This document shows, in pieces, positions 1 through 8,248 of a stretch of 38,410 nucleotides of DNA (position 1 is its first letter; every line of letters starts with the position of its first letter). The position numbers and the translations under genes are program-made. Under the pieces are notes generated by a model that saw only the letters and a list, made by a program, of their open reading frames with translations, searched no databases and was not told the origin of the DNA. Source of the DNA: an uncultured Cytophagales bacterium (lineage in GTDB: Bacteria > Bacteroidota > Bacteroidia > Cytophagales > Thermonemataceae). The stretch is taken from positions 1 to 38,410 of the forward strand of contig CALEMF010000084.1 of NCBI GenBank assembly GCA_937911505.1, written 5' to 3'.

Positions 1-213
1 GCGGTTCTGTGTTCTTATCCTTTGTATTTGACTTCGTCTCGCTCGCTGGCTCGGTTTGCTCCGCTTACCTCCACTTCGTTCCGGTAATCAAGAAACCGAG
101 CCTGCGAGCTCGACGAAGTCAAAAAATGAACGAAAGGTAAATCGAAGGATAAGTGGTGAAAATTTCGCAAAATGTTAATTATGCAGCATTTAATTCTTAA
201 ACATTTTCTAGGG
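1..213. repeat. Left copy of terminal repeat with hairpin core
   Basis: Positions 28-120 form a long imperfect hairpin whose outer arms are about 28 nt (starting gacttcgtc, ending gacgaagtc, both containing ggctcggttt or its complement). The flank at about 121-213 matches, in inverted orientation, the stretch at 38233-38335 near the other end of the window; the core segments ccacttcgttccggt and aatcaagaaaccgagc occur in direct orientation in both copies. No coding sequence is visible. It resembles a REP/MITE-like intergenic repeat; the family is not identified. Confidence 0.75.
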
Positions 214-287
214 AGTCATACACGAGAGAAGAAAAATAATCAAATATTATATATCGAAGCATCACTCAGAAAATATCACTTTCCCAA

Positions 288-848
288 TTGAGCATCAAAC
301 TAAAAAGACATATTGAAGCGATCACGCCGATTACTAATACAGAGTTTGACTATGTTATGGAGCACTTTACCAGAAAGAAATTGAAAAAGCATCAGTTTCT
401 AGTACAAAGCGGGAGTAGTGTACAAAATGACTACTTTGTATTGAGTGGCCTACTTAAAGCTTACTACACAAACGACGAGGGAAAAGAACACATATTACAA
501 TTTGCTATGGAAGATTGGTGGGTGACTGACTACCAAGCTTACTTTAAAAGAATCAAAGCCACCACCGATATAGATTGCCTAGAGGATTGTGAGGTGCTTT
601 GCCTCTCGCTTCAAAATAGAGATAAGCTCTGCGCCGATCTGCAAAAAATAGAACACTTCTTCCGTGTAAAATCAAACCTTGGCTACATTGCCTTACAAAG
701 GCGCATCCTTTCATTGCTCGACAGAGATGCCAAAGGTCGCTACGAAGAACTCAAGACGCTTTATCCCTCTCTGCTACAACGTGTACCCAAAACTATTCTC
801 GCCGCCTATCTGGGTGTATCTCGAGAAACCCTAAGCCGACTTTCTTAA
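288..848 (+). CDS. Crp/Fnr-family transcriptional regulator
   Basis: A 186-residue protein with an N-terminal cyclic-nucleotide-binding-like beta-roll (about residues 20-115, including the segment FVLSGLLKAYYTNDEGKEH) and a C-terminal helix-turn-helix (about 165-186, ending LGVSRETLSRLS). This is the usual layout and length of short Bacteroidota Crp/Fnr regulators. No cysteine cluster for an iron-sulfur centre is seen, so the signal is unknown. The start is TTG; no in-frame ATG fits better. The gene lies just inside the left repeat and 94 bp before an exported DJ-1-like gene, with a palindrome between them that may be its operator. It is one of three such regulators in the window. Confidence 0.9.
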   Translation: MSIKLKRHIEAITPITNTEFDYVMEHFTRKKLKKHQFLVQSGSSVQNDYFVLSGLLKAYYTNDEGKEHILQFAMEDWWVTDYQAYFKRIKATTDIDCLEDCEVLCLSLQNRDKLCADLQKIEHFFRVKSNLGYIALQRRILSLLDRDAKGRYEELKTLYPSLLQRVPKTILAAYLGVSRETLSRLS

Positions 849-852
849 ATGT

Positions 853-885
853 GACTTACCTCACATAAAATCTGTGAGATAAGTC
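853..885. promoter_or_regulatory. Palindrome between Crp/Fnr and DJ-1 genes
   Basis: gacttacctcaca (853-865) and tgtgagataagtc (873-885) are inverted repeats matching at 12 of 13 positions around a 7-nt spacer. The half site contains TGTGA, as in many Crp-family operators, but in outward-facing order. No T-run follows, so a terminator is less likely. A -7-like sequence, caactttg, lies at 910-917 before the next gene. I infer an operator for the adjacent regulator. Confidence 0.5.
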
Positions 886-942
886 CTGTATAAACCAGCT
901 TCAGTTGGGCAACTTTGTATTGTCAAATTTAAAATGTACACC

Positions 943-1749
943 ATGAAAAAGCGCATGAAGTCAATTATAACAGGTGTAATGGTAATAGCAGGTTGTACCA
1001 TTCTTTCTGTTCCAGACAAAGCAGCCGCACAAACTAAAAATGATAATCAAATGGAGAAGAAAATTTTATTTGTCGTCACAAGTCACAACAAAAAAGGCGA
1101 TACGGGAGAAAAAACAGGCTACTATCTCAGCGAGGTAACGCATCCTTGGGAAGTGCTAGAGGCCGCAGGCTATGAAATCGACTTTGTGAGTCCAAAAGGA
1201 GGAAAAGCTCCTGTGGATGGCTTCAAACTGGATGATCCCATTAATAAAAAGTTTTGGGAAAATGATACTTATCGCCATAAGGTAGAACATACGCTGAAAC
1301 CCTCAGAAGTAAATCCTGCAGATTACACAGCCATTTACTACGCTGGTGGGCACGGAACCATGTGGGATTTGGCAGACAATGAAGCACTCGCCTCTTTGGC
1401 AAAAGAAATCTATGAAAGCAACGGGGTAGTAGGCGCAGTATGTCATGGCCCCGTAGGGCTGGTCAATGTGAAGCTGAGTAATGGCAAATACTTGGTAGCC
1501 GACAAAAAAGTAAATGCTTTTACAAACGAAGAGGAAGTAGCCGTAGGGCTTGATAAGGTAGTGCCTTACTTATTAGAAAATAAATTAATTGAACGCGGGG
1601 CAATCTTTGAGAAGTCAGTGCCTTGGCAAAAACACATAACAGTTGACCAGCGCTTGGTAACAGGACAAAATCCGCAATCAGCGGCAGGTGTGGGCAAGGC
1701 GATGCTAGCGGAGTTGAAAAAACTCCACCAATTCGTAAGTGCTGAATAA
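943..1749 (+). CDS. Exported DJ-1/PfpI (class I amidotransferase-like) protein
   Basis: The mature part is a DJ-1/PfpI/Hsp31-type fold: an early ILFVVTSH strand, YYAGGHGTMWDL, and a nucleophile-elbow Cys-His in GAVCHGPVGL (Cys167 counted from this start). Relatives are glyoxalases, deglycase-like chaperones or peptidases; which activity applies cannot be read here. The N terminus (MKKRMKSIITG, hydrophobic run, then AAAQ) is a signal peptide. The sequence VIAGC inside it could also serve as a lipobox, so a lipoprotein is possible. An alternative ATG is at 934. It lies downstream of the first Crp/Fnr gene behind a palindrome, and a strong terminator follows. Confidence 0.88.
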   Translation: MKKRMKSIITGVMVIAGCTILSVPDKAAAQTKNDNQMEKKILFVVTSHNKKGDTGEKTGYYLSEVTHPWEVLEAAGYEIDFVSPKGGKAPVDGFKLDDPINKKFWENDTYRHKVEHTLKPSEVNPADYTAIYYAGGHGTMWDLADNEALASLAKEIYESNGVVGAVCHGPVGLVNVKLSNGKYLVADKKVNAFTNEEEVAVGLDKVVPYLLENKLIERGAIFEKSVPWQKHITVDQRLVTGQNPQSAAGVGKAMLAELKKLHQFVSAE

Positions 1750-1768
1750 GAGGATTTTATGATAAAAG

Positions 1769-1812
1769 ACAACAGTGTGAGTTGAACTACTTACACTGTT
1801 GTAGCTTTTTTT
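1769..1812 (+). terminator. Rho-independent terminator after DJ-1-like gene
   Basis: acaacagtgtgag (1769-1781) pairs with cttacactgttgt (1790-1802) at 12 of 13 positions around an 8-nt loop, and is followed by a run of seven T (1806-1812). It lies 20 bp after the DJ-1-like stop codon on the same strand. Confidence 0.85.
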
Positions 1813-1897
1813 GACAGATGCAACGAACCGTCAACATCTTGCTTAATGAGTGAAGAAAAAATATAAAATCATTGCTGCAAGTATAAGAGTTATTTGG

Positions 1898-2152
1898 CTA
1901 TTCTGTAGATTTATTATCGAGCCAAACCCAATAAATGACATCTCTAAAGTCTGTTTTAGCACTTTCTGTTAAAGTAATTACTTCCTGTAGATTGCCTTTA
2001 GCAAGCGTTAAAATAGCCATTCTTGTATTATGTAAGTTGTAAGTTCCTCCCATTACGTGTTCAAGTGTGATAGAAGAGAGTAACGCCATCACTTCCTGTT
2101 GCTTCTGTGCTTCAAAGTCTTTTTCGATTTTACTGATTATGATTTTCTCCAA
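1898..2152 (-). CDS. Small conserved-looking hypothetical protein
   Basis: An 84-residue cytosolic protein with no signal peptide or membrane segment. The part LTLAKGNLQEVITLTESAKTD followed by FRDVIYWVWL resembles a small protein common in Bacteroidota whose end reads roughly AK-DFRDV-W, recalled from experience and not searched. The start is TTG because a TAA closes the frame upstream and no ATG is available before residue 22. It stands alone, convergent with the DJ-1-like gene. Function unknown. Confidence 0.65.
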   Translation of the reverse strand: MEKIIISKIEKDFEAQKQQEVMALLSSITLEHVMGGTYNLHNTRMAILTLAKGNLQEVITLTESAKTDFRDVIYWVWLDNKSTE

Positions 2153-2531
2153 GGCTATTTTTCTAAGCGCTTAATTCCTTCCAAAGGTACAAATAAGCCT
2201 GAACATACCATTGACTCTTCTGTCTGAAAGAAGATAAACGCCTTTTGTTATCCACGTATTCAAGTGTAGTAATGTTGCTCAGTTGGTTGGGAGTCTTTTA
2301 TTCTTTATTTTACAGAAGCCGATGCGGTTACTAAATAGTATACTACTTCGGTAACTACGCCATACAGCACCTACTAACCCATCCGTTATGTTTTATAGCT
2401 TTAAGATCTCCTAATGAAGACAGTAGAAAGGATTGCAAAAGTGGATTTCATATCAAGAAGAACGTTAAAATCTTGTGTCAGGGCGTCTTGTAATACTATA
2501 AATAGCTCATTTTACCTATAATTTAATCATC
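2153..2531. other. Gene-free stretch of 379 bp
   Basis: Divergent intergenic region between the small hypothetical gene and the RimK-like gene. I read both strands and found only stop-bounded frames shorter than about 40 codons without good starts. No clear hairpin or repeat is seen. It presumably holds the promoters of both flanking genes. Confidence 0.5.
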
Positions 2532-3404
2532 ATGAAAATTGCAGTTTTATCAAGAAACGCCAAGCTGTATTCTACAAAAAGATTGATAGAGGCAGCAAAA
2601 GAAAAGGGTCATGAAGCAATCATTATTGACCATCTTAAATGTATCATTGAACTTGAGAAAAAAGTCCCCAAAGTGTATTACAATGGTCGTTATTTAGAAG
2701 ATATTGATGCGATTATTCCAAGAATTGGCGCATCGGTTACATTTTATGGTACGGCAGTGGTACGACAGTTTGAAATGATGAAGGTATTTTCGGCAGTAGA
2801 ATCACAAGCCTTGGTAAGGTCAAGAGATAAACTAAGAAGTCTACAGATACTTACACGAGCAGGAGTGGGCTTGCCAAGAACAGTATTTACAAACTTTGCC
2901 AAAGATATCGATCACGTTATTGAAAGTGTAGGAGGTGCTCCTCTAATTCTAAAACTATTAGAAGGCACCCAAGGACTAGGTGTAGTGCTAGCAGATACCC
3001 ATAATGCTGCCAGTTCGGTTATTGAGGCATTTAATGGATTAAAAGCTCGTGTAATCGCTCAGCAGTTTATTAAAGAATCAGGAGGTGCTGATATTCGAGC
3101 ATTTGTAGTAGATGGTGTAGTAGTAGGAGCTATGAAGCGACAAGGAAAAGAAGGGGAGTTCCGCTCCAACTTGCACAGAGGAGGAAGCGCTTCTATTATA
3201 GAGCTGACCGACCAAGAAGAGCTTACGGCTATAAAAGCGACAAAAGCCATGGGGTTAGGCGTTGCTGGTGTAGATATGCTACAATCCTCGCAAGGACCAC
3301 TAGTTTTAGAAGTAAACTCATCACCAGGGCTAGAGGGAATTGAAACATCCACAGGCAAAGATATAGCAAAAGAGATAATCAAATATATCGAAAGAAATGT
3401 CTAA
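2532..3404 (+). CDS. rimK: RimK-like alpha-L-glutamate ligase (ATP-grasp)
   Basis: A 290-residue protein close to the usual RimK length. It has the RimK N-terminal domain (about 1-95), [21 protein letters not shown] opening the ATP-grasp part, the glycine-rich lid [26 protein letters not shown], and the metal-binding end [14 protein letters not shown]. The family joins glutamate to the C terminus of ribosomal protein S6 or to other amino-containing acceptors using ATP. In many genomes rimK sits beside a zinc-protease or a succinylglutamate desuccinylase-like gene, but here it stands alone, so the substrate is uncertain. ATG start. Confidence 0.93.
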   Translation: MKIAVLSRNAKLYSTKRLIEAAKEKGHEAIIIDHLKCIIELEKKVPKVYYNGRYLEDIDAIIPRIGASVTFYGTAVVRQFEMMKVFSAVESQALVRSRDKLRSLQILTRAGVGLPRTVFTNFAKDIDHVIESVGGAPLILKLLEGTQGLGVVLADTHNAASSVIEAFNGLKARVIAQQFIKESGGADIRAFVVDGVVVGAMKRQGKEGEFRSNLHRGGSASIIELTDQEELTAIKATKAMGLGVAGVDMLQSSQGPLVLEVNSSPGLEGIETSTGKDIAKEIIKYIERNV

Positions 3405-3612
3405 TAAGAAATTCGGCCTACTGGCTTGAGAAAAAGCTTAATTGTAAGAGGCAAGTGTTATCGTGACTCCCTCTAATGGTTACATCCATGGGATGATTGC
3501 TGCGCCGATTGTTGATAAAACAGCCACTACTTTTCATATAAATTGTAGCTCATTATACTGTATCTAATTAAACCAATCCAACGCTTTAGCATCCAAATTA
3601 AAAAAATTAACT

Positions 3613-4401
3613 GTGGAAAATCCTAAGATAAAAGCGTCATTAAAAGATAAAATTAAGTTTCTCGTTATTACGTATGGAGTAACCATTGTATTGTGGTTAG
3701 TGGCTGCTTACCTTTCAGTAAGTTTCACTCCCATCCTTCAGAAAAGTGATTTTTTTGTGACTATATCTAACTTCGACACCTTTAAAATCGTCGCTATTTT
3801 CTTAGCTTTTGCATTTATCGGGTTTTGGTACCTCGACAAGCAATCTTCTTCTCTCAATGGTCCTATCCTTATGTTACGATTTGTAATGGTTGCGATCATT
3901 ATAGTAGGAATTAATATACGCTGGAACATCGATCCCTACAATTCTGCATATTTTACTTATATATATAATATCGCTTTCCTAACCATCGTAGGTCAAGTTT
4001 TACGAACGATATTTTTAGTGATTCAGGACAAAGGTAGCAATAACCTAAAAGATACATTCGACAAAGTAACCAGTCGGATAATTTTTACTATTCTTATAGG
4101 CTTAATTTTCTATCTTGTTTTTACTATTGAAGAGCGAAGCAGTAAAAATCCTACCATTATTACAATTGATCAGCTGCTTATTGATTATCTGAAGTATCCT
4201 CTGCTAATACTTATTTTTATGGCAGATGCTGCATTTAGCAAGGGAAGTGCCTTTAGTAGGCGCAACCCTTATAACTTAAACCATGTCGCGATATCTGAGC
4301 CCTTAAAAGCCGCAAGCCTTAGGTTACGATTCTCGCTGCTTATTTATTTTTTCGTTGCTGGGCTGATACTGACTGAAGAAGTATTGACGAATACCCTGTA
4401 G
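3613..4401 (+). CDS. Polytopic membrane protein, unknown function
   Basis: A 262-residue protein with about six or seven hydrophobic segments (for example LVITYGVTIVLWLVAAYLSV near 20-40, IVAIFLAFAFIGFWYL near 60-75, and a final LLIYFFVAGLILTEEVL). The N terminus is short and lysine-rich, which suggests a cytosolic start without a cleaved signal. No catalytic motif is recognised. The start is GTG at 3613, preceded by A-rich sequence. It sits 121 bp before the glycosyltransferase on the same strand, so co-transcription is possible. I do not recognise the family. Confidence 0.8.
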   Translation: MENPKIKASLKDKIKFLVITYGVTIVLWLVAAYLSVSFTPILQKSDFFVTISNFDTFKIVAIFLAFAFIGFWYLDKQSSSLNGPILMLRFVMVAIIIVGINIRWNIDPYNSAYFTYIYNIAFLTIVGQVLRTIFLVIQDKGSNNLKDTFDKVTSRIIFTILIGLIFYLVFTIEERSSKNPTIITIDQLLIDYLKYPLLILIFMADAAFSKGSAFSRRNPYNLNHVAISEPLKAASLRLRFSLLIYFFVAGLILTEEVLTNTL

Positions 4402-4521
4402 ATAGTCTCTTATAATCGTTTATCTTAAAAAGATTGGTTTTTAGAGGCTGAAAAACCATTTACTTATCCATTTTTTTAGGAAATTGAAGAGACTTCCGAA
4501 TGCTGCACACAATAGCTTAAA

Positions 4522-5772
4522 ATGAAAATAGCAATCTGTACAATTGGCTCACGGGGCGACATCCAGCCTTTTTTGGTATTAGGAGAGTACCTTTCTGAAA
4601 ATGGTTTTCAGGTGAAAGTAGCTTCTGCCAAAATGTATGAAGCCTTAGCGGCAAACTACAAAGTGACCTATCAAAGTTTTGAGGGAAATTATGCATCAAT
4701 CGTAGATGATGAGGCACTAAAAAAAGAGATAGGGCGCAATCCATTTATGATTGGTAAAGAACTAAAAGAAAAGGTTTATCCTATCATAGAAAGTTCATTA
4801 GAAACTTACTTCGATTTGGTAAAATGGGCAGATGTAGTACTTTACCATCCTAAGACCATGCTTGATGGCATTTGTGGTACCATGCAAGAAAAACTCATCA
4901 AAGCCTACGTAGTACCTGCGTTTACACCCACCAAAGAATTTACAAATCCGATAGTAAGCTTTCTACCAATACCAAAGTTTCTCAATAAGCTAACCTATTT
5001 ATTCAACAACATTGCTTTAAGTACTTTTAATACACCTGTCAAGAATTTTAGAGCTAAACACAAACTAGCAAAAGGAAGAAGTATATTGGAGACGCCAGTA
5101 ATTTACGGAGTCAGTCCCTTGATACTCGATAGACCAGCAGACTATCCAAAAGATGTATTTTTCAGCGGGTTTTGGATGAAGGACAACAAAAATGATCAGC
5201 TGAGTGAAGAGGTGGCTTCGTTTGTAAGTAACGAAAAGAAAGTCTTACTCATTACCTTTGGTAGTATGCCTTATAAATCAGAAGTTGACTTTAACTTGTA
5301 CGTAAAGGCAATAGTTGACCATTTCGATTTGAAGGTGCTTGTAGTAAGAGGGTGGGGGCTGAAAGGAAAAGAGATCTACAAAAACGATCAGGTATTGGCT
5401 ATTGACGCTGCTCCTTTCACCGCTTTATTTCCTTTGGTAGACTTTGTTGTACATCACGGAGGGGCAGGAACAACCGCCATTGCCTTGAAATCAGGCTTAC
5501 CACAAATGATTTGTCCTGTGCTGCATCCCTTTGGAGATCAATATTTTTGGGGAAAGCAAATCGAAAGGAATGGTGTAGGGGTAAGCCCTATCCCTTTAAA
5601 AAAACTTACCGTCAATAAGTTTATTGATAGTATCAGGCAGTTGGTCGATGAACGCCTTAGTATAGAGGCTGATAAGCTAAAACAAAAGCTAGCTGCTGAA
5701 AATGGCTTGTTGAGAGCAAAAGAAATAATAGAAAAGCATTACGCACAACAACAGAGAAGCCGCTCTCTATGA
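4522..5772 (+). CDS. Family 1 (UGT-like) glycosyltransferase
   Basis: A 416-residue GT-B enzyme. The N-terminal Rossmann half begins MKIAICTIGSRGDIQPFLVL, typical of sterol/macrolide-type UDP-sugar transferases. The C-terminal donor-binding signature is VVHHGGAGTTAIALKSGLP followed by HPFGDQYFWG (about 309-345), with the catalytic-region HHGGAGTT and the D-Q pair that contacts the sugar. No signal peptide or membrane anchor, so it is cytosolic or peripheral. The acceptor is likely a lipid or small hydrophobic molecule, by family. A second gene of the same family lies at 31327-32580 on the other strand. Confidence 0.92.
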   Translation: MKIAICTIGSRGDIQPFLVLGEYLSENGFQVKVASAKMYEALAANYKVTYQSFEGNYASIVDDEALKKEIGRNPFMIGKELKEKVYPIIESSLETYFDLVKWADVVLYHPKTMLDGICGTMQEKLIKAYVVPAFTPTKEFTNPIVSFLPIPKFLNKLTYLFNNIALSTFNTPVKNFRAKHKLAKGRSILETPVIYGVSPLILDRPADYPKDVFFSGFWMKDNKNDQLSEEVASFVSNEKKVLLITFGSMPYKSEVDFNLYVKAIVDHFDLKVLVVRGWGLKGKEIYKNDQVLAIDAAPFTALFPLVDFVVHHGGAGTTAIALKSGLPQMICPVLHPFGDQYFWGKQIERNGVGVSPIPLKKLTVNKFIDSIRQLVDERLSIEADKLKQKLAAENGLLRAKEIIEKHYAQQQRSRSL

Positions 5773-5987
5773 CCCTAGCGTTCCTTTCTATCTTAGCTGT
5801 ACCACTAAGGTTTATTCCTTATTTTTATGTAATTTGTAGTATATAATCGAATATGACACACTCTATTTTATTAGTACGTTTCTCCAAAGAGAAGAAAACA
5901 GCGATAGCATAAAGCTGAAGGAAAGCCATCACTGAAAAATAAACGGATGTCGTGTAGAGGGGTATTGATAGTAGTCTTAAAAAGAAA

Positions 5988-6569
5988 ATGTATAATATGG
6001 ATAAATTTAGGGAACGCTTTTACCAGCTCAGCGATGACCTTCTTAATGAAGTTGAAAACAGTTTTAAGCTTTGGCGTTATAAAAAGAACACACTTGTAAA
6101 CAAAGGCAGTATTGCTGACAGGCTCTTCTTTATTAATGAAGGCTTTGCTCTACTAAAAATTGATTTCAAAGGAAAACAATGGGTGAGGCACATCGCACAG
6201 CCAGGTGAATTCATTACTTCATTTGCAAGTTTTGAGAATGGCATTTGTAGTGAAGAAACGATTCTAGCTGTTGGCGAATTTGAAATCTATTATATTGAAA
6301 GAAATGACCTACAAAAACTAAGAAATAAGTTTCCAGAAGTCGATAAAATATATACCAGTGGTATAACCAGTGCTTTGATTGCTTGCCAACACAGAATCGA
6401 AGATTTACTTTGCTTAGATGCCGAGCAGTATTATGAAAAACTGCTAAACGAGAAGAACGCTATTATGAACAACCTTCCGCAGTATGAGCTGGCAAGCTAC
6501 TTAGGCATACAGCCACAAAGCTTAAGTAGAATAAGGGGTGGTACAAGGCGTATTTCTTCACATATGTGA
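5988..6569 (+). CDS. Crp/Fnr-family transcriptional regulator
   Basis: A 193-residue regulator with a cNMP-binding-like beta-roll (about 25-115; LFFINEGFALLKIDFKGKQW) and a C-terminal helix-turn-helix with LASYLGIQPQSLSRIRGG. The last residues (GTRRISSHM) overlap a perfect palindrome that also covers the stop codon. An ATG at 5997 is an equally good start. It is followed by an outer-membrane barrel gene and an exported MBL hydrolase on the same strand, which it probably controls. Ligand unknown; no Fe-S cysteine set is seen. Confidence 0.9.
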   Translation: MYNMDKFRERFYQLSDDLLNEVENSFKLWRYKKNTLVNKGSIADRLFFINEGFALLKIDFKGKQWVRHIAQPGEFITSFASFENGICSEETILAVGEFEIYYIERNDLQKLRNKFPEVDKIYTSGITSALIACQHRIEDLLCLDAEQYYEKLLNEKNAIMNNLPQYELASYLGIQPQSLSRIRGGTRRISSHM

Positions 6570-6570
6570 A
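6557..6570. promoter_or_regulatory. Perfect palindrome at the end of the Crp/Fnr gene
   Basis: ttcacatatgtgaa is a 14-nt perfect palindrome with TGTGA half sites. It overlaps the last codons and stop of the regulator and lies 59 bp before the barrel ATG at 6630. I infer an operator for autoregulation or for the downstream pair. It also encodes the last residues of the regulator, so chance is possible. Confidence 0.45.
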
Positions 6571-6629
6571 CAACAGGCTATTATTAACGCGTGTTATTTA
6601 GGTATTACTCATCAAAACACCTTAATGAC

Positions 6630-7226
6630 ATGCAAAGCATAAAACGTTCCTGCTTTTTAAGCCTACTTCTTATATTCCTCACAGTAACAGCCTCACGTAG
6701 CCAAACTGAGATAAGGCCGACTTTCTCTATTGAAAGCAGAATTACAAACCTTTTTCAGGGGGGCTATGAAATAGGATTATTTTTTAATACCGCAAGCAAT
6801 TTTTCCTTTGGAGTTCAATTTGCTGCCCAAGACATCAGTGGCCAAGCAAAGGAGCTTCTATTTGAGAGTAGCAACTATGATAATCTCGAAATACGACTTC
6901 CTTGGTTGTTTGCTGTAAAAGCGAGATACCACCTCCAAGACCACAAAGAAGGTGTTTACTTTGAGCTTAGCACAGGTGTAGAGCAGTTCCGCATTTCTTC
7001 TGATGGAGAAACGCATCGGAATAATAATGGATTTATCTTGCCAAGTGTCGGTTATTTGTGGCATCCTTGGGATCGTGATGGATTTTATATCAATCCTAAC
7101 ATAGGCTACATCTACGCATTTGGGAGGGAGAGTGAGAGAACGATTAACGATACCACTTACGAGTTGAGACCATTTTTTCCTTCAGGCCCCTTTCACTTGG
7201 ATGGAAGTTTTGATGGCGCTTGTTAA
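6630..7226 (+). CDS. Outer-membrane beta-barrel protein, 3' frameshift
   Basis: An exported protein of about 195 residues: signal peptide MQSIKRSCFLSLLLIFLTV ending SRSQ, then alternating strands of a small barrel. It is similar in plan to the barrel at 14972-15586 (shared ELRPFFPSGP / NIRPVVPPS region near the end). The ATG at 6630 is preferred over an upstream GTG at 6591 because it starts the signal peptide. The present frame ends FHLDGSFDGAC, which is not a barrel end. One extra C in the CCCC run near 7189 would give an end of LSLGWKF with stop TGA at 7211-7213 overlapping the next ATG. So the gene is probably shifted by one base at its 3' end. Confidence 0.8.
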   Translation: MQSIKRSCFLSLLLIFLTVTASRSQTEIRPTFSIESRITNLFQGGYEIGLFFNTASNFSFGVQFAAQDISGQAKELLFESSNYDNLEIRLPWLFAVKARYHLQDHKEGVYFELSTGVEQFRISSDGETHRNNNGFILPSVGYLWHPWDRDGFYINPNIGYIYAFGRESERTINDTTYELRPFFPSGPFHLDGSFDGAC

Positions 7227-7986
7227 AATACAATTAACACTACTATTCCTTAGCTTCATTGCCTCACCCTTAAAAGCACAAGTAGAGGATCTAAAAGTGA
7301 ATGCTATTGGCTACGGCTACTACAATGCTTTTCTTTTATCAGCTAATGGAAAACACCTTATGATTGATAGTGGTGTGGAAGGAAAAGAAGAAAAAATCAT
7401 CAAGAAAATAAAGCATTTGGGGGTCGACCCGCAGGATATCAGTCTGCTAATCATTACCCATGTCCACGGCGATCACGTGGGTGGAGCGGCCTTTTTTCAG
7501 AAGCATTACAACATTCCCGTGATGGTTCATACGAAGGAAACAGCCATTGCTGAAAGTGGGAGGATTGCTGAGTTAAAAGTTGGAACACAAAAGAAAAAAC
7601 TTGCTGAATGGGTGAAAAAAAGAGCACACGATGAGTTCCCTGCCTTTACGCCTGATATTTTGTTGGAAGAGGACACGCTAGGACTTGAACAATATGGCTT
7701 TCCAGGGAAAATATTTTTTGTTGGAGGGCATTCCTCAGGTAGTATCGTATTAGCAATTGGAGAGCATATCTTTGCTGGAGACCTGTTGAGAGGAGGTTTG
7801 CTTTGTCGTAAACGACCCGCCTACCATTTCTTTGCCCACAATCAAAAGGTCTTAGCAAACACACTCAACGGATTAATGAAACAGCCTTACCAAACCTATT
7901 ATGTAGGCCACGGTGGGCCATTAAAAAAGCAAGCGATTGAAAAGTTTTTAAAGAAGAACCCTCTTCCAGATGTGGCAAATCAGTAA
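7213..7986 (+). CDS. Exported metallo-beta-lactamase-fold hydrolase
   Basis: A 257-residue protein: signal peptide MALVKIQLTLLFLSFIASPL with cleavage after KAQ, then an MBL domain. Zinc ligands visible are H83, H85, D87 and H88 (THVHGDH), H173 (GGHSSGS), D190 (AGDLLRGG) and H233 (GHGG), a full binuclear set. The substrate is unknown; family members cleave lactones, phosphoesters, thioesters or beta-lactams. An ATG at 7201 is possible, but 7213 gives a better signal peptide and would overlap the corrected barrel stop (TGATG), suggesting translational coupling. A paralogue lies at 14170-14979. Confidence 0.9.
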   Translation: MALVKIQLTLLFLSFIASPLKAQVEDLKVNAIGYGYYNAFLLSANGKHLMIDSGVEGKEEKIIKKIKHLGVDPQDISLLIITHVHGDHVGGAAFFQKHYNIPVMVHTKETAIAESGRIAELKVGTQKKKLAEWVKKRAHDEFPAFTPDILLEEDTLGLEQYGFPGKIFFVGGHSSGSIVLAIGEHIFAGDLLRGGLLCRKRPAYHFFAHNQKVLANTLNGLMKQPYQTYYVGHGGPLKKQAIEKFLKKNPLPDVANQ

Positions 7987-8248
7987 AAAGCAAGTATCTC
8001 TTCTTAGGTGGCTGATACAAAAGTCAGTAATTGAGCGTAACATCGCCTTCGTCATTATTTATATGATTACTACCATTGGTGTACAAGTATAAGAGTAAAT
8101 GCTTTTCATCGGTTAGAAGATAAACTTATCAAAAATAGCGTCACCGTTGCCCTCCATTGAGAAACTGTGAGGATCGTTAAAGGTAAGCGCGATCTAGTTT
8201 TCAATTCGTAAGTATTGAGAGGCACTTAAATTACGCCTAATCTACAGA
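7987..8248. other. Intergenic sequence after the MBL gene
   Basis: Together with the interrupted gene at 8249-8533 this makes a 687-bp stretch without an intact recognised gene. I see no clear terminator, repeat or long frame in 7987-8248. It may be decayed coding DNA. Confidence 0.4.

Noticed and set aside
5809..5830. Terminator after the first glycosyltransferase
   Set aside because: Only a 5-bp stem (taagg/cctta) before five T; too weak to call.
7213..7986. True metallo-beta-lactamase (antibiotic resistance)
   Set aside because: Only the general MBL fold and zinc ligands are seen; the fold covers many hydrolases, and pairing with a barrel argues for another role.
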